NCBI GenBank assembly: GCA_037576195.1
Contig: CM075101.1
Coordinates: 12,028,001-12,092,000 of the forward strand
DNA: 64,000 nt
Direction of reading: 5' to 3'
From: Phytoseiulus persimilis
Lineage: Eukaryota > Arthropoda > Arachnida > Mesostigmata > Phytoseiidae
Part shown: positions 47,301 to 60,619 of the stretch, in pieces
How the letters are laid out: the number at the start of each line of letters is the position of its first letter
How positions within the stretch are numbered: position 1 is the stretch's first letter
Program-made: the position numbers and the translations under genes
The notes under the pieces: model-generated
Seen by the model: the letters and a program-made list of their open reading frames with translations, nothing else
Databases searched by the model: none
Told to the model about the DNA's origin: nothing

Positions 47301-49887
47301 AATAACTGACACGTTGACAACCTTCAGATGAAACAGCACGACGGCGAGACCTTGAGCGATCCAGAATCGCTCCAAATTCCACTTGACATCGGTTCGTTTT
47401 TTTCACCTCCTGGGCGGCGGGCGCGGCGAAACCTTGTTCGAAGTGCACAAAACCTTGCACGCGTTACGATCCATCGTTCCGTATAAGGCTCCCTGACATC
47501 GTTCTTCAAATGTCTCTGGGTCATTGTTCCATTCCAATTCCGTCGAGGTACGAAAGTCCCGGAACATTCCCGGCAACATCGCAGGAGCAACTCTCCAGAT
47601 TGCCACTAGTCCTCCTTGGATGTTCAGACATCAGTAGAGCTAAGTTTTCCGAAGTTTAGATCAGTATCAATTTTTCACTGCTCGAACTTGGAGCACATGC
47701 AGGAGAAGAGCCGAGTCGGGGCCAGAAATGCTCTCAGCGGTCAGCCGTTCTCGAAATCTCATCCCGCATCCAACTCAAAAATAGAGTGGACAGCCCTCGG
47801 AGTTTCCTCGTGCAATGGCCATCCGAAGCACAGCTCCGGATTCCGGGGAATCTTGAGCGCGGCAGTCTCCGGAAAATTCCGACTACCGCCCGAGCCTCCG
47901 TCCCAACGGTTCTCGGGTACCCTGTAAGTTTTGCTCGGATAAGAACCCTTTTGCCAGCATATCGAGGAGTTGCCCTTGGAATCTTCGCGATGGGTCGTGA
48001 TAACGGTTTTCAGGGATGAACTTCCATACCTTACGACAACACTCAATTCATTGGAGGTGGAGGCCATGGCTCCACGATCAGATTCAGAGGCCGCGATCTC
48101 AACGGCTTGGCAACGCTCAGGTTAAACTCGTTCGACTCTAACGAAAGAGAACGTCTGATGTAAGCGGAGTCCGTTGCGTTCTCCAGGATCCCTATACTCC
48201 TTTCCTGATTAATAGCACGCAGAGAACATCCAGGTTTTGCCCAGCGCCCGGTTCCGGACAGTGATCTTTTTGACGAGGGAAATATTAGTGAAGTGAGACA
48301 GAAACAATGCTCTGTGGAAGGGATATGTCTGTTCCCTGACCTCGAACGAGAGTTGAACGCCGGCGAGTGCCTCCGAGTGGAGCCCAAGGTCGGACAGCGG
48401 TTCGCTGAATTGTATCCTCTCTCCGTGAACTCCACAGCCGGGAGCCAACGCGGCGTCAGCAGAGTGCGGACCTACCATTACGCTCATTCCCCGGCATCTC
48501 CGCTGGACTGTTGGCAGCGTGCAGCGATGAACCGGAAAGGAGCCTCAGTCGCCTCATGGGGACTCAGTCCCGAGCTCTATATCTCTAACTGTCATAGCTG
48601 TCTCTATGGGCACCATCTCTATGGCAGCGATTCGTTACCTGGCGAACAGACACAGTTCCACTTGGAATAGAGGCTCCGATGACGGGCGGCTTTCCATTAG
48701 CTCACTGACGTGTATGGCGGTTAGAGCGCATAAAACCGCGACGTGCAAGCTTGTCTGTCAGAAGCACACAAGAGACTCGTAGCCATGATCGTAGTGGATC
48801 GTCATTCCTGATATTTGGTGAGTGCCATGGGAATGTCTCAGTAGAGTATGGTTTGGTCTTTCCATGGGTCCCTAGATTAATCGGCGTGAATCTGTTTGAG
48901 TTTTGCGCCCGCGAACTTGTTGTGCCTGGGACGATCCTCGACGTGTAGGAGCCGATCGGTGAGACGAAATCGCGAAACCTCAACTCGACCTTTGATGTGG
49001 GTTAAATAGGACGAACATTCGAAGATCAGACTCGAATGAAGATCAGACCGGAGTGGATGCACGCGCTATTCGGCGCATGAGCAATGATCGACGCGAACAG
49101 GATTCTGGATTGCAGATTCGGTTCCTCCGTCACCTGCTTCACTCCAACGCGAATCGTCCTCCCGACTCATTCTCCTCGGCTTCTGGGGCTCTCCCTGAAT
49201 CCCAGGACCAGGACTTCGCGTCTATTTGCGTGAGATTCCGGATAAGCAAGGATATCGACGAATTTTTGGTTGACAACTCGACTTTCAAGAATGTTGAGTT
49301 CCGACGTTTTGCATCTGGGCTCTTCAATTGGACCCTCGGAACAGCTCGCCGTTCTTGGGCGTCTGGCACAGGAGGCCGACTCCTCAAGAGATGAATTCGA
49401 TGAGTCCCACTCTGCCGAGGGAAACGTCGCAAACCGGCCCCACGCCTCTTGTATCAGGCACTTCCGGTACCGAACACTGAGTGTGCCAAAAACTGAGTGA
49501 GAAGAGGAGCGTGGCGCCTCATCCGAAGACGTTGCCCCGAAGGGGTTCTATTCTTTTTTTCTGCTCGATGGAACCCCTGGTTCGCTTGTGGCTGGAAAGT
49601 GAGTTCATCAAACACATACTTCTGGAACGAGGAGAAGCTTCGACAGCGGAGGCCCAAGGAAGGAAGGATCCAGATCTCACCTCGAACAATCTCTCGGACA
49701 GTTCGAGGAACTCCTCACGTTCACATGGGATAAGCGAGGACATCAATGTCTTCATTTCTCTCAGATAACTTTATTGTAATGCGTCGACCCTAACAAGCTA
49801 AAGGTCGTTTTGTGCGTCTCATTGTTCGTCGTCTATTCTCGCCGACTAGAAGTTCGGAGCCAGTCCTGATATCCTCGATCTTCAAGC
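44351..49887. other. No supported gene over 5.5 kb
   Basis: Frames of up to 169 codons (45716-46225 plus, 46984-47460 minus) without domains. A 102-codon minus frame at 45295-45603 (SDRNPELIAIWLLDRARNIV) looks protein-like but has no recognised family or splice partner. Confidence 0.35.
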
Positions 49888-52518
49888 TCACATAGTGATT
49901 TCCGCAGCCATTCTGCTCGGATTAGAATGTTCTGCGGGAATGATTTCGGAGAAAACCTTGCCGTCCCACAGCGGCAAGAGCTGATTGTCGTCTTTGACCT
50001 CCTCGTAGACACCATTCTTCCCGAAATCGTCCATCGGGCACTTGAAGAAGAACCTGGAAAGCCATCAAGCGCTGTTATCGGCAACCGAAACTGGAGCCAA
50101 TTTTCCCGCTCGGATAACCGCGAAAGATGGATCGAGCGCTCACCGGAATGCACCCTTCCTCGTGAGATGGGCTTTGAAGTCCTTAAGTCGGAGATTTTTT
50201 TGCGGCAACCGTATCACGAAAGGATGAGCATCACCCTCATAATGATAGCCGACCACAACTTCGGACTCCTTGCTGGCGCCTGGGTTCTTCCTGAAATTCG
50301 AATTTCGACTTTGCTGATGAATCGACGGACGTTCGATTATTGACGTGACGTTCCGGGAACTCAAAGGATTCCTCGGTCATGCGATCCTCCTGGTTACGCG
50401 ATTCGTCACCCACCTCTTACTGTCCTGACCGGACTTCGAGGAGCGGTTCGAGCCGGAGCAGACGCTCGCCTTGTTCTTCCCTTTGGATGTCGAGGGCCCT
50501 TGCGAGGTTCTGCTGAACCAATCGCGCACGCTGCAAACATCCCTCGTATCAATGATGATTTCTTCCTTTCATTCCCGAATTATTTACCCAAATCTCCGAC
50601 TCGAGTGAGAAAATGACCAATACGAACTTTTCGTTGCACGCAGGAGCCTTGAGGACGCTGTCGTCGCACCCGGAATCAACGAAAGGATAGCTGCCGCGAC
50701 CGCGCGGCGGAGCCATCGGCGCCGAGGAGCTGAACCCACTGCCACAGGTGTAAATCGCGCTATCGATATCGGTGTGGCGGCTGTTGTTCACGTTGCGCAG
50801 CAGGCCTGAATCGATCTGGTAGGGTGATTTCAGTCCAACCTTCGCGAAAAGTTGCCGCTCGAGAGGCGGTGACGGCGCCCGGGGCGTTTGGGCTGGGGGG
50901 GTCTTGAACACTCGTTGGACATGGTTGTCCAGTATGGATTGGTTCTGCTGGAAAGAGAACCAGTTTCATTCCGGTGAAACAAGGGGCATGCAGCCCTCGA
51001 TCTCGAAGGTCGACGCAGAAAATCGTCATGGGTACGCCTCAGCGCGAAGGTTCACAGTTGAGGTCTAGACAGAAATACCCTACCACTTCGTCTTCCGTCG
51101 CCCCGCCGATCAGTTTCTGGAGTTTCTCGCACAGTATGCGATGGAACTCCCGCGGATTTTCTCGAGCCAAGTTCGAAATCACGGCGCTCCTACTGATGGG
51201 GAAATGCGTCCGCGGTATGGGGTTGAATAGATGATCGCGGCTATTGACGGTCTTCCTGCGAACAGAGTTCTCTCGTTTCAAGCTGAACATTGCTCCTGAA
51301 TCGGATCAGAGAACCCGTTCCACACGCGGGGCTTCTTCGTGATTGTTGACCTACACAACTTACTTCAGAGGTTTCCTTCGATCGGTATCGTTGGAATGGC
51401 GCCGATAGTTCTCCATGCGTTTTCCATCGGTGTCGAGATCCGTGTAGTTCCCAGAGGACATACTCTGCATGTCCGAATGATACGCCGTGGGGGGGACGTA
51501 ACACGAGTTGTTTACGTGATAGGGGTTCGGCGGCTGACGGAAGCCAGGTTGGCCGATTTGTTCCATGAACTTCAAGCCGATCTCACTTTGGCGTTTCTGG
51601 AGCTGCTGCTGCTGCTGGAGTTGGAAAGTTCTGCTCTGAGGGGGTCTCGGTGGCGGAACTGCGACAAAACCGGGTTTCCGGTTCCCTGAGGTCCGCGGCG
51701 GCAGATGAATGGACTCCTCGTCTTCGTCGAGGGTTGGCATCTGGTTCTCGAAGAAGCTGTCGTTGTTGTTCTCGCTGTTCATTGTTGGCACATCGTGACC
51801 TCGGGCGCGAGACCGACTGTGGTTGTCGCTTGCTCCATTCGCCGCTGACGGAGGCGAGAAATCCTCGATGTCTGTTTCCGAATCCGAATTTGCTGGGGCC
51901 GTGGACTTGCTCGAGTCGAGGTCTTCGCTAGGGTCGTTATCCGTCGGCGACGCGGACTCAGCGTTTTCTCCGAAACATTCGACTCGCTGAACATGTTGAA
52001 TGTAGACGTCGGATTGTATGAACCTGGCGAACGTCGTCTTCATCATGTTCTCCATAACTTGAGCGACAGCTTCGTCGAAAACCTCGGGACCGATGTCTGG
52101 TTCTTCGAGGCGTCCCCTTACGGCATCTCTGATATCGTCGGAGACAGCACGCACTGTGCCGTTCATCAGAGATTTCTTGTAAATGGCCCTCGCACAGCGG
52201 TCCCTCTTGCGGGGCTCCTGCTCCAACCTGAAAGGGGCGAATTGCGCCTCTGAGCTCATTCAGAAGCTGCATGGGGAGAATAATTGTGCTAATTTTCCGC
52301 CGCAGAGGGATTTGGAGAATCTGCGGGATCTGTTCTCACCTGAGACCCCGACACGCATACACGAAGTATAGCTCTGACAGGTCGCATTCTTCCTCGCTGA
52401 GGAATGTCTCGAAGAGGACGCATCCCTCCTCATCATCCAAGAGAATCCTCAAGTCCCTCGCCCACAGATGACACTGCAGCTGACGGCCTCGTCCATCCTC
52501 GTCGTCGTCTCGTGGTAC
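49888..52518 (-). CDS. Axin: Axin, copy A (RGS to DIX)
   Basis: Scaffold of the beta-catenin destruction complex in the cytoplasm, binding APC, GSK3 and beta-catenin and polymerising through DIX. Exons: 52518-52340, 52227-51364, 51255-51084, 50947-50628, 50530-50414, 50290-50144, 50053-49888; introns 90-136 nt; all phases agree, giving 654 residues to TGA. Domains from exon 1: RGS about 18-139 (WARDLRILLDDEEGCVLF, then YACRGLR, ARAIYKKS, FIQSDVYIQHV); polyglutamine-containing linker (QLQQQQQLQ) near 263; conserved NPYHVNNSCYVPP block; GSK3-binding helix about 385-400 (NPREFHRILCEKLQKL) after PIPRTHFP; beta-catenin motif at 406-420 (QSILDNHVQRV); DIX about 558-645 (VVVGYHYEGDAHPFVIRL, CPMDDFGKNGVYEEVKDD). 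The N-terminal tankyrase-binding exon and start codon were not found. The protein tail after DIX (IIPAEHSNPSRM) is unusual. Confidence 0.93.
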
Positions 52519-52599
52519 CTGGAGTGGACAGAAGTGAGAATCTGAAGGTGGTCCAACGAAGAGTCAGAGAATCCTGGATACCAGCGGCGTGCCGGTGTT

Positions 52600-53465
52600 G
52601 GAAGAGCTATTTGGTGCAGAACGGTCGAACGAGCGACCAGTGAAGAACTACAATCCTAGAGTCAAAGAAGGGATGACTGAGTTGGTAATTATTGCTGAAG
52701 GACTGAGAATGGCATCGGGTGAAGTTTCTTTCGACGCGGCCATGATCACAGACCAGAAAGAAAAATCGAGAGACTCCATGGATTGTCTGGGAGTGTAAGG
52801 GCAGGATTGCCAGTCAGAATATTCGCTACACAAGATAGGGGTACGGATGGCATACTTCCAACTATGGTCGGAGGGGGGAATGGCGATTCTAGAGGAAAGT
52901 ATTAGAAGAGGGGAATTGTGACCACGCACGAGTCAGCCTCGATCTCATCATTGACACACAGAACATCCGCGAGAGTTCACAACCAGCGAATCCACGACTG
53001 TAATCGAGATGACAGGAGCAACAGGGCTCGAAGCGACGTTTTTCGATTTCTCGGAAGCAAAGAACAACTCTGATTGATCGAAGAGAGCTCTGGGCTATCC
53101 GAAGCCAACGCAGAAGGCCCAAAAGCTTCATAGAACTTCTACGACGGTTGTATTGAAAGAGTAGAGTCACCCTGGAGCTAGACAACGATATGCCAGAAAC
53201 ACGAACGAGAGCGACGTCACTCGAGAACTGCACGTGTTCTGTGATGAGAGCTTGTCAGCACTCCGATAAGTGGGCATACATCAAGGAGATGTCAAAACGC
53301 GGCAGCAAACAGGCTTCTTTCGTCGCCTCCATGGCGAGAGTGATTCGAATCAAGTCGAAATTCTCGATTAGAGTGTTGAGTCGGTTCTAGGAGTCTGAAT
53401 CAATACCTGGACAAGTATATTGGAGACGGAGTTGAAGAAGTACAAATCGATTCCAGGTAAATTAT
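52600..53465. other. Intergenic, decayed sequence
   Basis: Plus-strand frames with frequent stops; region upstream of axin copy A that should contain its missing 5' exon(s) and promoter, none identified. Confidence 0.4.
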
Positions 53466-53960
53466 ATGCAGATGATTAACACTTCATGGACCTCACAAGG
53501 TGAGATAGATGACGGCACTGCCACGGATGGCTTCAAACAAACGAGAAATCAAATTCAACCCCAAGAAATCGGCGCTGACCTCAACGAGGAAAACCGGAAA
53601 GATTTGAGATCGGAGATAGAGGGAGAGAAGTCTCTGCGAACATCTCATACAGATGACTGGGTGTACAGCACGGTTCGGGGAGACGAATCCCCAGAACGCT
53701 ATGGAAATCCAAGGGATAGGGACCCACGAAAATTCAGTGAGAGGTCGTCTATGCGCACCGCAACTCGGTGTCAGTTCTGCTACCAGGATTCCGGATCGAG
53801 GAAATGCAGAGAGGTAAGCGAATCGTCGCTGGCAAAACTAGTGTTCAACACAGTAAATGGATTCGAAGAGGCTGAGCTTGGAGGCTTATGGTCTTGCGCA
53901 GGAGAACAAATGTGAAGATATAGTCTCACATGGGAGGGATGAAGAGGTCGTCTAACAGAA
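53466..53960 (+). mobile_element. Possible decayed BEL/Pao-type gag fragment
   Basis: A polar frame (LNEENRKDLRSEIEGEKSL) leads into CQFCYQDSGSRKC, which has the exact spacing of a retroelement zinc knuckle (CxxCxxxHxxxxC) but with Ser in place of His, followed by REVSESSLAK as in BEL/Pao gag proteins. Beyond 53915 the frame is broken. Assignment rests on spacing and context only. Known: Pao gags carry such knuckles before the protease. Confidence 0.35.
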
Positions 53961-54622
53961 GAGGCTCCAGAGGAAACACAACTGGACAATCGACGCCGAG
54001 AGGAATGGAACTCCCCGAGTAGCGAAAGCACAAAGTCGAGGGCAACTAAGTCGGGTACATGAGGAATACAAAGCAGTACAGATGCACGACGCTGCAGATG
54101 CACAGACCGGACAGAAACGTCGCAGGACAGAGGCCTGTGGCTCCAGAGGAGACCTGCCCTCCGAACGAGGATGCCAACCATGTGAACCCGGTTGGAACCG
54201 GTGGGAACGGGTGGAAAACGATCGATCAATCGAATCTCGGGTAACTTCCTCCGAACATGAAGAAAAAACATTCCGTTGGCACTTCCGAAGGCCTGATTTC
54301 GCAGAATGTAGTCCGTACTAACCTCATAGTGCGAGTGCTGAACACGCGGTGTGGGATTTCCGCGCCGAGACATCGCTGAAGGCCGTTGATTAGTCGTTCT
54401 CAGAGCGCAACCGAGCGGAGTCAACACAACATTGGGGCTCCGTTCCCACCGTCGTTCAGGCCGCTCATTATTTCCATAGGAGAGCGTTCCACCTGGAGGG
54501 CAAAGTACAAGATCGGAATGAGCCCTCCAAAACACAACGAGCGGGTGCTCTGCGAGAAGGCAGCCCGCTCTTTTCAGGCTTCTGAAACCCCAGGTAGTCC
54601 CTGCGGGTTGATGTCTGTGCAA
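53780..54622 (-). other. Long unexplained open frame, 280 codons
   Basis: The longest stop-free non-repetitive frame in the window, running antisense to the gag-like fragment. It has no recognisable domain and an odd composition (many Ser, Arg, His, Pro). It may be an antisense by-product of the codon bias of the decayed element rather than a gene. Confidence 0.25.
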
Positions 54623-54639
54623 ATCACGACTAACTCAAT

Positions 54640-57600
54640 TCTGTAGAACACATGTGCGCTTTTCAAGGTATTGGCTAATGAGCGGTGAGCAGACAAAGGG
54701 AGAGAAAGCGAAGGCGGAGCTTGCGAAATCGATTTGAACCAGAGCCAGATTGGCGCTGCCAGTGAAGTGCAGACTCCGCGCGATTCGAACGGATCCCGAC
54801 CCCCATCGCTATGTCCGAGTCGCCAGATCCGTCTTCTGCTACTGGGATTTGGAAATCGACGGTCCCTCAGACTCGGATATTTCCACCATGGCACGGATAC
54901 ATCCAGTCCGAAAACGAATCACGATGTTCCCTGGAATATCTCGTTTCCGAAAAACTTTCCAAGATCTCGAAAACGAAAGAACTCCCAGCAAGAACACATC
55001 TCTAAGGTTTCCGGCTCCCGATGAACCGATTTCCAATATCAAGAAACCTCACAGTCATTCACTGTATCCGAGGACGTCCTACTTATGTAATGAAGAACTT
55101 CATGATGAAGCCCCTCATAGGCACGCTACCGCACCCAGCGCATGGTATCTTGGAGTCGGATGCGTCGACGGACATTGCTTCATGGTGGTATGACAATCAA
55201 TCCATCGTCCCCATGAGCCAAGTGCTCTGCCCGGGAACGGAAAACACACATTATAGTCCGTGTCGCACTGTATCCCCGGTCGGTAGCCTGCGCTTCGCAA
55301 CACAGCAATAGAACACGATCGACAGTCTCAAGCTCGCTCTCACGAAGTCTTCTTACATGGAGACATGAGTATCTGAAGTATCAAGAAATGACATGATCGA
55401 TTCCGCACACGGATGTAATGGATCCACCTGTAACTCCATAGGACACCAATAGAACAGGAGAAAAGTTCCTTTATCCTCAAACCAAGAGATAGGTCAAAAG
55501 AGGCTCTCAGTCATCATTTCGCTCGCGGGATTCGGCGGCCTCTTCAGAAGGTACCCATTGATCGCGGGAGTCGAACGCCTTGAAGATGAAACTGTCTCTA
55601 AACAAACCGGAAGGCATGCCGGATTGTACTGCTCTGCTCTGGGCTATAATTAGGTCGCGCACGTCGTCAGCTTACCGTTCTCCAAGGCACGACACACGAT
55701 CACGACGCCCCCGAATTCAGACCACAATCGCAAACGCTAATCGACCATTCACGGGAAGCTCTGAGATAGGCGGTAGACAACAGAATTCTTCTGTTTACTT
55801 GGCGAGATTCAGCGGCGCAGCCATTTTCGAATCGAGCATGGCGGTGTTCGGCGCGCCCGTTCAAAACTGCCTTCAAACCCATTGGACGGTACTCGGACGG
55901 TGGTTTTCTTGAGACCCTCGGTACCCTCTCCGGAGCAGATTACTTTCCACATTCCTGCGGCCTCACGGATTGGTCGCTAACTGCGTTCGGCTGATGTTTG
56001 ATTCTCGATTCTGTCGGCCATATTGTCGGGGGAGGGTCGGCTGCCACGGAGCGGCGAAGTCTTTTCTACGGCCGCGCGCGGAAAGCCCGACAAGACGAGC
56101 TCGCCGAGACGACCGCCGATAGGATTCCCTCTTGAGCTTCCGGAAGATGCTCGTACCTAACCGTGCCAAGCACCCTTTCAGTTCAATGAAAGCTCGATGG
56201 AAGTTCCCACTCTCGTCCTTCTTTCGGCGTATGGTCTTCCCTGGAGATCTATTACAAGAACAATTGATTGCATCGCTCTCTCAAACGCTACTTATAATGA
56301 CTCTCTTGCATTCATGCGGCTCGAGTCGGATCTCAATTATCGATCTGATGACCGGAAAAGCGAAAAAAAAACGGTCCTCGTGACGCTCCAAGGTGCACCG
56401 AACCGCGGTTTCAGAAGTGTATCTGAGTACCGCTCCGACCGCGATCTCAGCAGCCGAGCCTGAATTCAGTCGAGCTCGGAGTGCCGTTTCAAGGATCCAA
56501 CGAGTCATTCAACGAAAAAACCTTGTCGAGCAACCTCCGGGCTTCTATGATATCTGGCTCCGTACGATCGACCGGAATCCTTCTAAGGCCAGGGTCAAAA
56601 ACGATCACATGGGTTGGGTCCTCGAATAAGCTTCCCAGAAAAAAAGGACCAACAATGTTCTCGAGAGTGTTGATCTTTCGGTGTCTCAGACGAGCTCTTC
56701 AAACCCCTGTTTGAAATCGCCGATCACAAACTCCCCCTCCCCCCCCCCTCAGCTAACCTCGCCGCCCAGACTGCGACAAGCCAACCTCATTTCCCTTCTG
56801 ACCCAACTTTGGGCCAATTGACTTTTGCCAGTGCGTGGTATTGTTGGCTGATATTAGTTGTTTCTCATATCCGGGAACCCGTGAACTCGGAAGAGCTACT
56901 GTGATCGCGTCACGGTGGGGTAAACTGAAGTCGGGATGAAATATCGAAGATGGGGAGCTGTCCACGATGCTTCAACTACGGGGCACTACGGCGAGTAGTA
57001 TGTTTTTTGTTGAGGACCTGAGTACCGACGAAAAATTGGATGGGCTGGGACACCATCGCTGCGGGTTCCCGAGCCCAGACTCGGTTATCGAACGCAAGAG
57101 CTGTGGCTGTCAGCAGGCTCATCAAACGAACTTGTGACCGCACAGCCACCCATAAAGGGAGCCGCAGGGGCATCGGCGCGGCAAATTCTCTTCAGAAGCA
57201 AATCGATTGCGGGCTCATGTGGGCGGGGGGAGGTTAAGTTTGAACCACAGGCTGAGACACCGCATCCGGGTGTACTCTCGTAACCCGCCGTCCCGCTTGT
57301 TTGGGATCTCATTGATCAAGAAATAAGGGAAATTCGGCCTGATCTGCATGGGGTCGAGCGTTCCTACTATTGCTCCGTTACAGCGAATCACATCTTCAAG
57401 TTCGCTGAGACTGTTCGCTGGGGCAGATCTCGATGAGAAGCGAATCTCAGGTTAAGTAGACTATCATCGAATTCAATAGAGGAGCGATCAAATCTTTGAG
57501 GCAGAGGCGTTTCAGGGACTTTTGTGGCACTGGCTCAACATCCAGATGGCGGAACCACATGATCTCGGTGACATCCTGCCGTGGAAAACACAGCAGGTTC

Positions 57601-58860
57601 AGATGGACAATGACAAGCATTGGAAGCTGGGAATTCATGGATTAATCAGAGCAAGGCATCAAACTTGGATCCGCTCAAGAGCAATCTCGCACGGTTCTTT
57701 TGAAGGGATGAGGCGAGAAAACTCGGAAACGTGACGAGCGGGGTTGCGGAAACACTCTGAAGTATGTTATTCTGGAGCTCAGAAAGAGCTCGAGCAAGTT
57801 GGAGCATTCCGGCCCACAAAAACTCAGGGAAGTTCAATGCACCAATCGCTCCCACCAGAAGGTCTGTACGCATCATCGACGCAGATATTCACTCGAATCC
57901 TTTCCGTGAATGCAGTTAGTGTAGCTGTTAAACACGCGGATCTCCCCAGTGTAGGATCGTGAGCTCACCCACTCGCCATATGGTCCTCGAGACTGGCTCC
58001 GTTGGAGGTTTTGCCGCCGGCGAAAAAAGAACTGAGCGCTCTGACTCTCGTGGTGGAACCGAACGAGAGTTGGCGGAGCCTCAGGGCTTTCGGCTCGCAG
58101 TTTTGTCAAGCTGAGTGCTTCGCAAGCAGAAACCACATTCGCTAATGAGCAGTCGAGTTTCGATGATGCTTGAAAAGAAACAGCGCACGTACGCACACAC
58201 AATTATTGTCGGTGTGTGGTTGAGCGGATGCTTTCATCATCTGGGGTCGTATAGCGGAATCCTCCCCACACCTGAGTGCCTTGTCAGGGGGCGGGAAGAG
58301 GCTTCGCTTTATGGCCGATTACATATATCCTGTGATGAAAGGCATCACCGCAGGGTGCGGTCACTTGCGAGAGGAATTTCTCGCAGCAGCATTCCTTCAG
58401 AGCGCCCTCTCGGAGAGATGCTGGTCGAACTATGGATTACGATTGTACTTGGATTAGATTAGTTTTGATTTTCCAAATGCACACATGGTTCCTTTCATTC
58501 CAGGGGTGAGTCGCATCGCGCTCACAGATCTTGTCGCTCCCAGCTACTTGGGGTTGCCTTCGTCTCTCGCAGAAATTCATGTTTGCTGTTGGGTGAGAGT
58601 CCAGTTCGGGAGGGAAACTCCTCCGAGGGGAAGCTCTTTCCTCGCATCCCGGAACTGTGTCTCTGTCTGTTTAGCCTGCTCCACATCTTGAACATTCAAT
58701 AAAGATGAAGGAATCGCTGTTGTGTTGCCGGGTCTTGGTAGTTAACATTCCAGCCCTGGTCAACGCTAAGAGTTGGCTTCCGCGGGAGTTATAGCACAGT
58801 CCAGAGCTGATTCCTTCAGTATCTTCGTATCGTCAGCATGTACTCAAAGTGGACTCGGAT
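54640..58860. other. No supported gene
   Basis: Scattered frames, the longest 54750-55193 plus (147 codons, from MALPVKCRLRAIRTD) with a second overlapping register also open. Nothing recognised. Confidence 0.35.
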
Positions 58861-58861
58861 T

Positions 58862-59255
58862 CCATCCTGTCTCACCATGTGGAGTCCAATCTATACCGCA
58901 CCCTCAGTTTCAGCTCTTTGCGGAAAGTCTGCCACATCGGCTTGCCGGATGGGCTTTTGGCCAGTCGGATGCCCCCGACTTCAAATTGCGCGCTAAGTTT
59001 TTCGAGTCCCTTGGAAGCTTTCATTTTGGTTTCGGCGAGCTCGGTGGCCTCGATGACGAGTTTGGGCCGTCAGTGTGGATCCATTTGTTTCATCCTCTCA
59101 GAGGAGATCACTTTGCTTATCGTTTTTCTAGCATCGGAGGAGGCCAATCCGGGTTCTCCCTCAATGAACTCCTCAACAATGCCGGGATGCCAAGAGCCCA
59201 TCTTCCCGCGCTTCTCCGCAATTGACCAAACAAAGAACACGGTCTCGAGCGTCAC
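58862..59255 (-). pseudogene. Possible broken coding sequence with in-frame TGA
   Basis: Minus-strand frame from MTLETVFFVWSIAEKRGK to DPH, TGA at about 59070-59072, then the same frame continues for 65 codons of protein-like sequence (KLVIEATELAETKMKASKG) before the next stop. One interruption in about 125 codons suggests a decayed gene or retroelement fragment; family not recognised. Confidence 0.25.
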
Positions 59256-60111
59256 GGAAATCTCGAGTCGGTTTGCGGGTCGACTGAGGGCTATCCGACT
59301 CCCCTACGCCCGATGAGTACTAAGCACTTAGAGAATCGTTGGAGGGACAGCCTGTCGGGCGGCTCCGAAGCGATGGTTCCACTCCGATGTCGGTTGATGA
59401 GAGGCGGTGGCAAAGGTGGGATCTGCAGCTGTTATTTACGGCCGAGTAGTTATGGGTAGTTTTTGAATACTTTGCTTCAAGAATGTGTTATCTCAAACTC
59501 GAGCACCAAGGAGCTAAAACAGTGACATCCAGCCCGAATAAGCACTGATCCGTCAGGTTCCTACATACATGCTCGAGACTTCGGCGATGTCCAGAATCTG
59601 CAGTTTCCAAGACGTGTCGCGGATTCATTTTCCTAACGAGCAGCAGAGAAGTTGTGCTCACAAGCTTGGCGCCCACCATACCGAGGGTGAGTTCCAATAT
59701 CGCTCCTTCCATGACGCCCACAGGTAGCACAGGATGCTCACGGAATGCAACGTCAATGATCTACGATACGCAGCTTCTGCGACGGAGACCATTTTATACC
59801 TCTTTGGAGGTCGTTCGTCACTCTCCGCAGACGCGTCAATGCCCCCCTGAGCCCCTGTGCGAGGAACGAGAATGGAGGTTTCGGATAATAAGCGTTCCTG
59901 GTCCCTCGATCTTCAGCTGTGAACCGGAAGCCGATTCTGTGAGGAATATCTGTTGTGTCAATTCGAAGCAGGTCTCCTCCGAAGTGACGGATATCGATTG
60001 GATCCGATACCTCGCAAATCGACCCTCGTTCGCAAGATTTGCAAGCACCAGCCTGTGTTTGTGTACAGCAGGCATGTTCTCTTTTTCTCGACCATAGAAG
60101 TACGCCAAAAT

Positions 60112-60304
60112 CCAGCAGATAACGAACCCTTCCTTTCGACTTCCTCGGAGAAAAACGCATCTGATGACGAACTTATCGGATGATGAAACAATCGTTCAAC
60201 TGACTTGTCAGAGAACGAGCTTACCAGATAGCGAACTCGGCGGATAACGCGGTTTTCAGAGAGAAAATCGAAAAATATGTTAGTTATCTGCGGGATTCTA
60301 GGGT
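60112..60304 (+). repeat. Dispersed repeat, copy 2
   Basis: Related to 10390-10580 (shared ends CAGATAACGAACC and CTGCGGGATTCTAGGGT). Internally it has loose repetition of GATAACGAAC-like decamers. Likely an old mobile-element copy. Confidence 0.5.
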
Positions 60305-60619
60305 AGACTGCTTTCCGTTTCCGTTACTTCTCGGATGAGACCTAGACAGATGTCAACGGTTGAAGGGCCGTTTCCAAACATTCCGGCAACCAAGAGACGC
60401 GTTATGATAGGTCGCAGCTACGTACACGGGCGAGAATATCACTTCTTGAAGAAAACTCTGTCATGCGAATGCAAGGGCATCCTCCATTGGATGCATGAGG
60501 AAAATATGATCGGGAGAAAAGCATTGAGAAGAGGTGGTTGAGCTTATCTCGTCCATATGAGATGATTCTGTGAAAAGTATCATGTCCATGAAGGAATACA
60601 TCTCGGCTAGAAAGCAAGC

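Noticed and set aside
49100..49830. A third partial axin copy downstream of copy A
   Set aside because: No DIX, RGS or motif similarity is visible in any frame.
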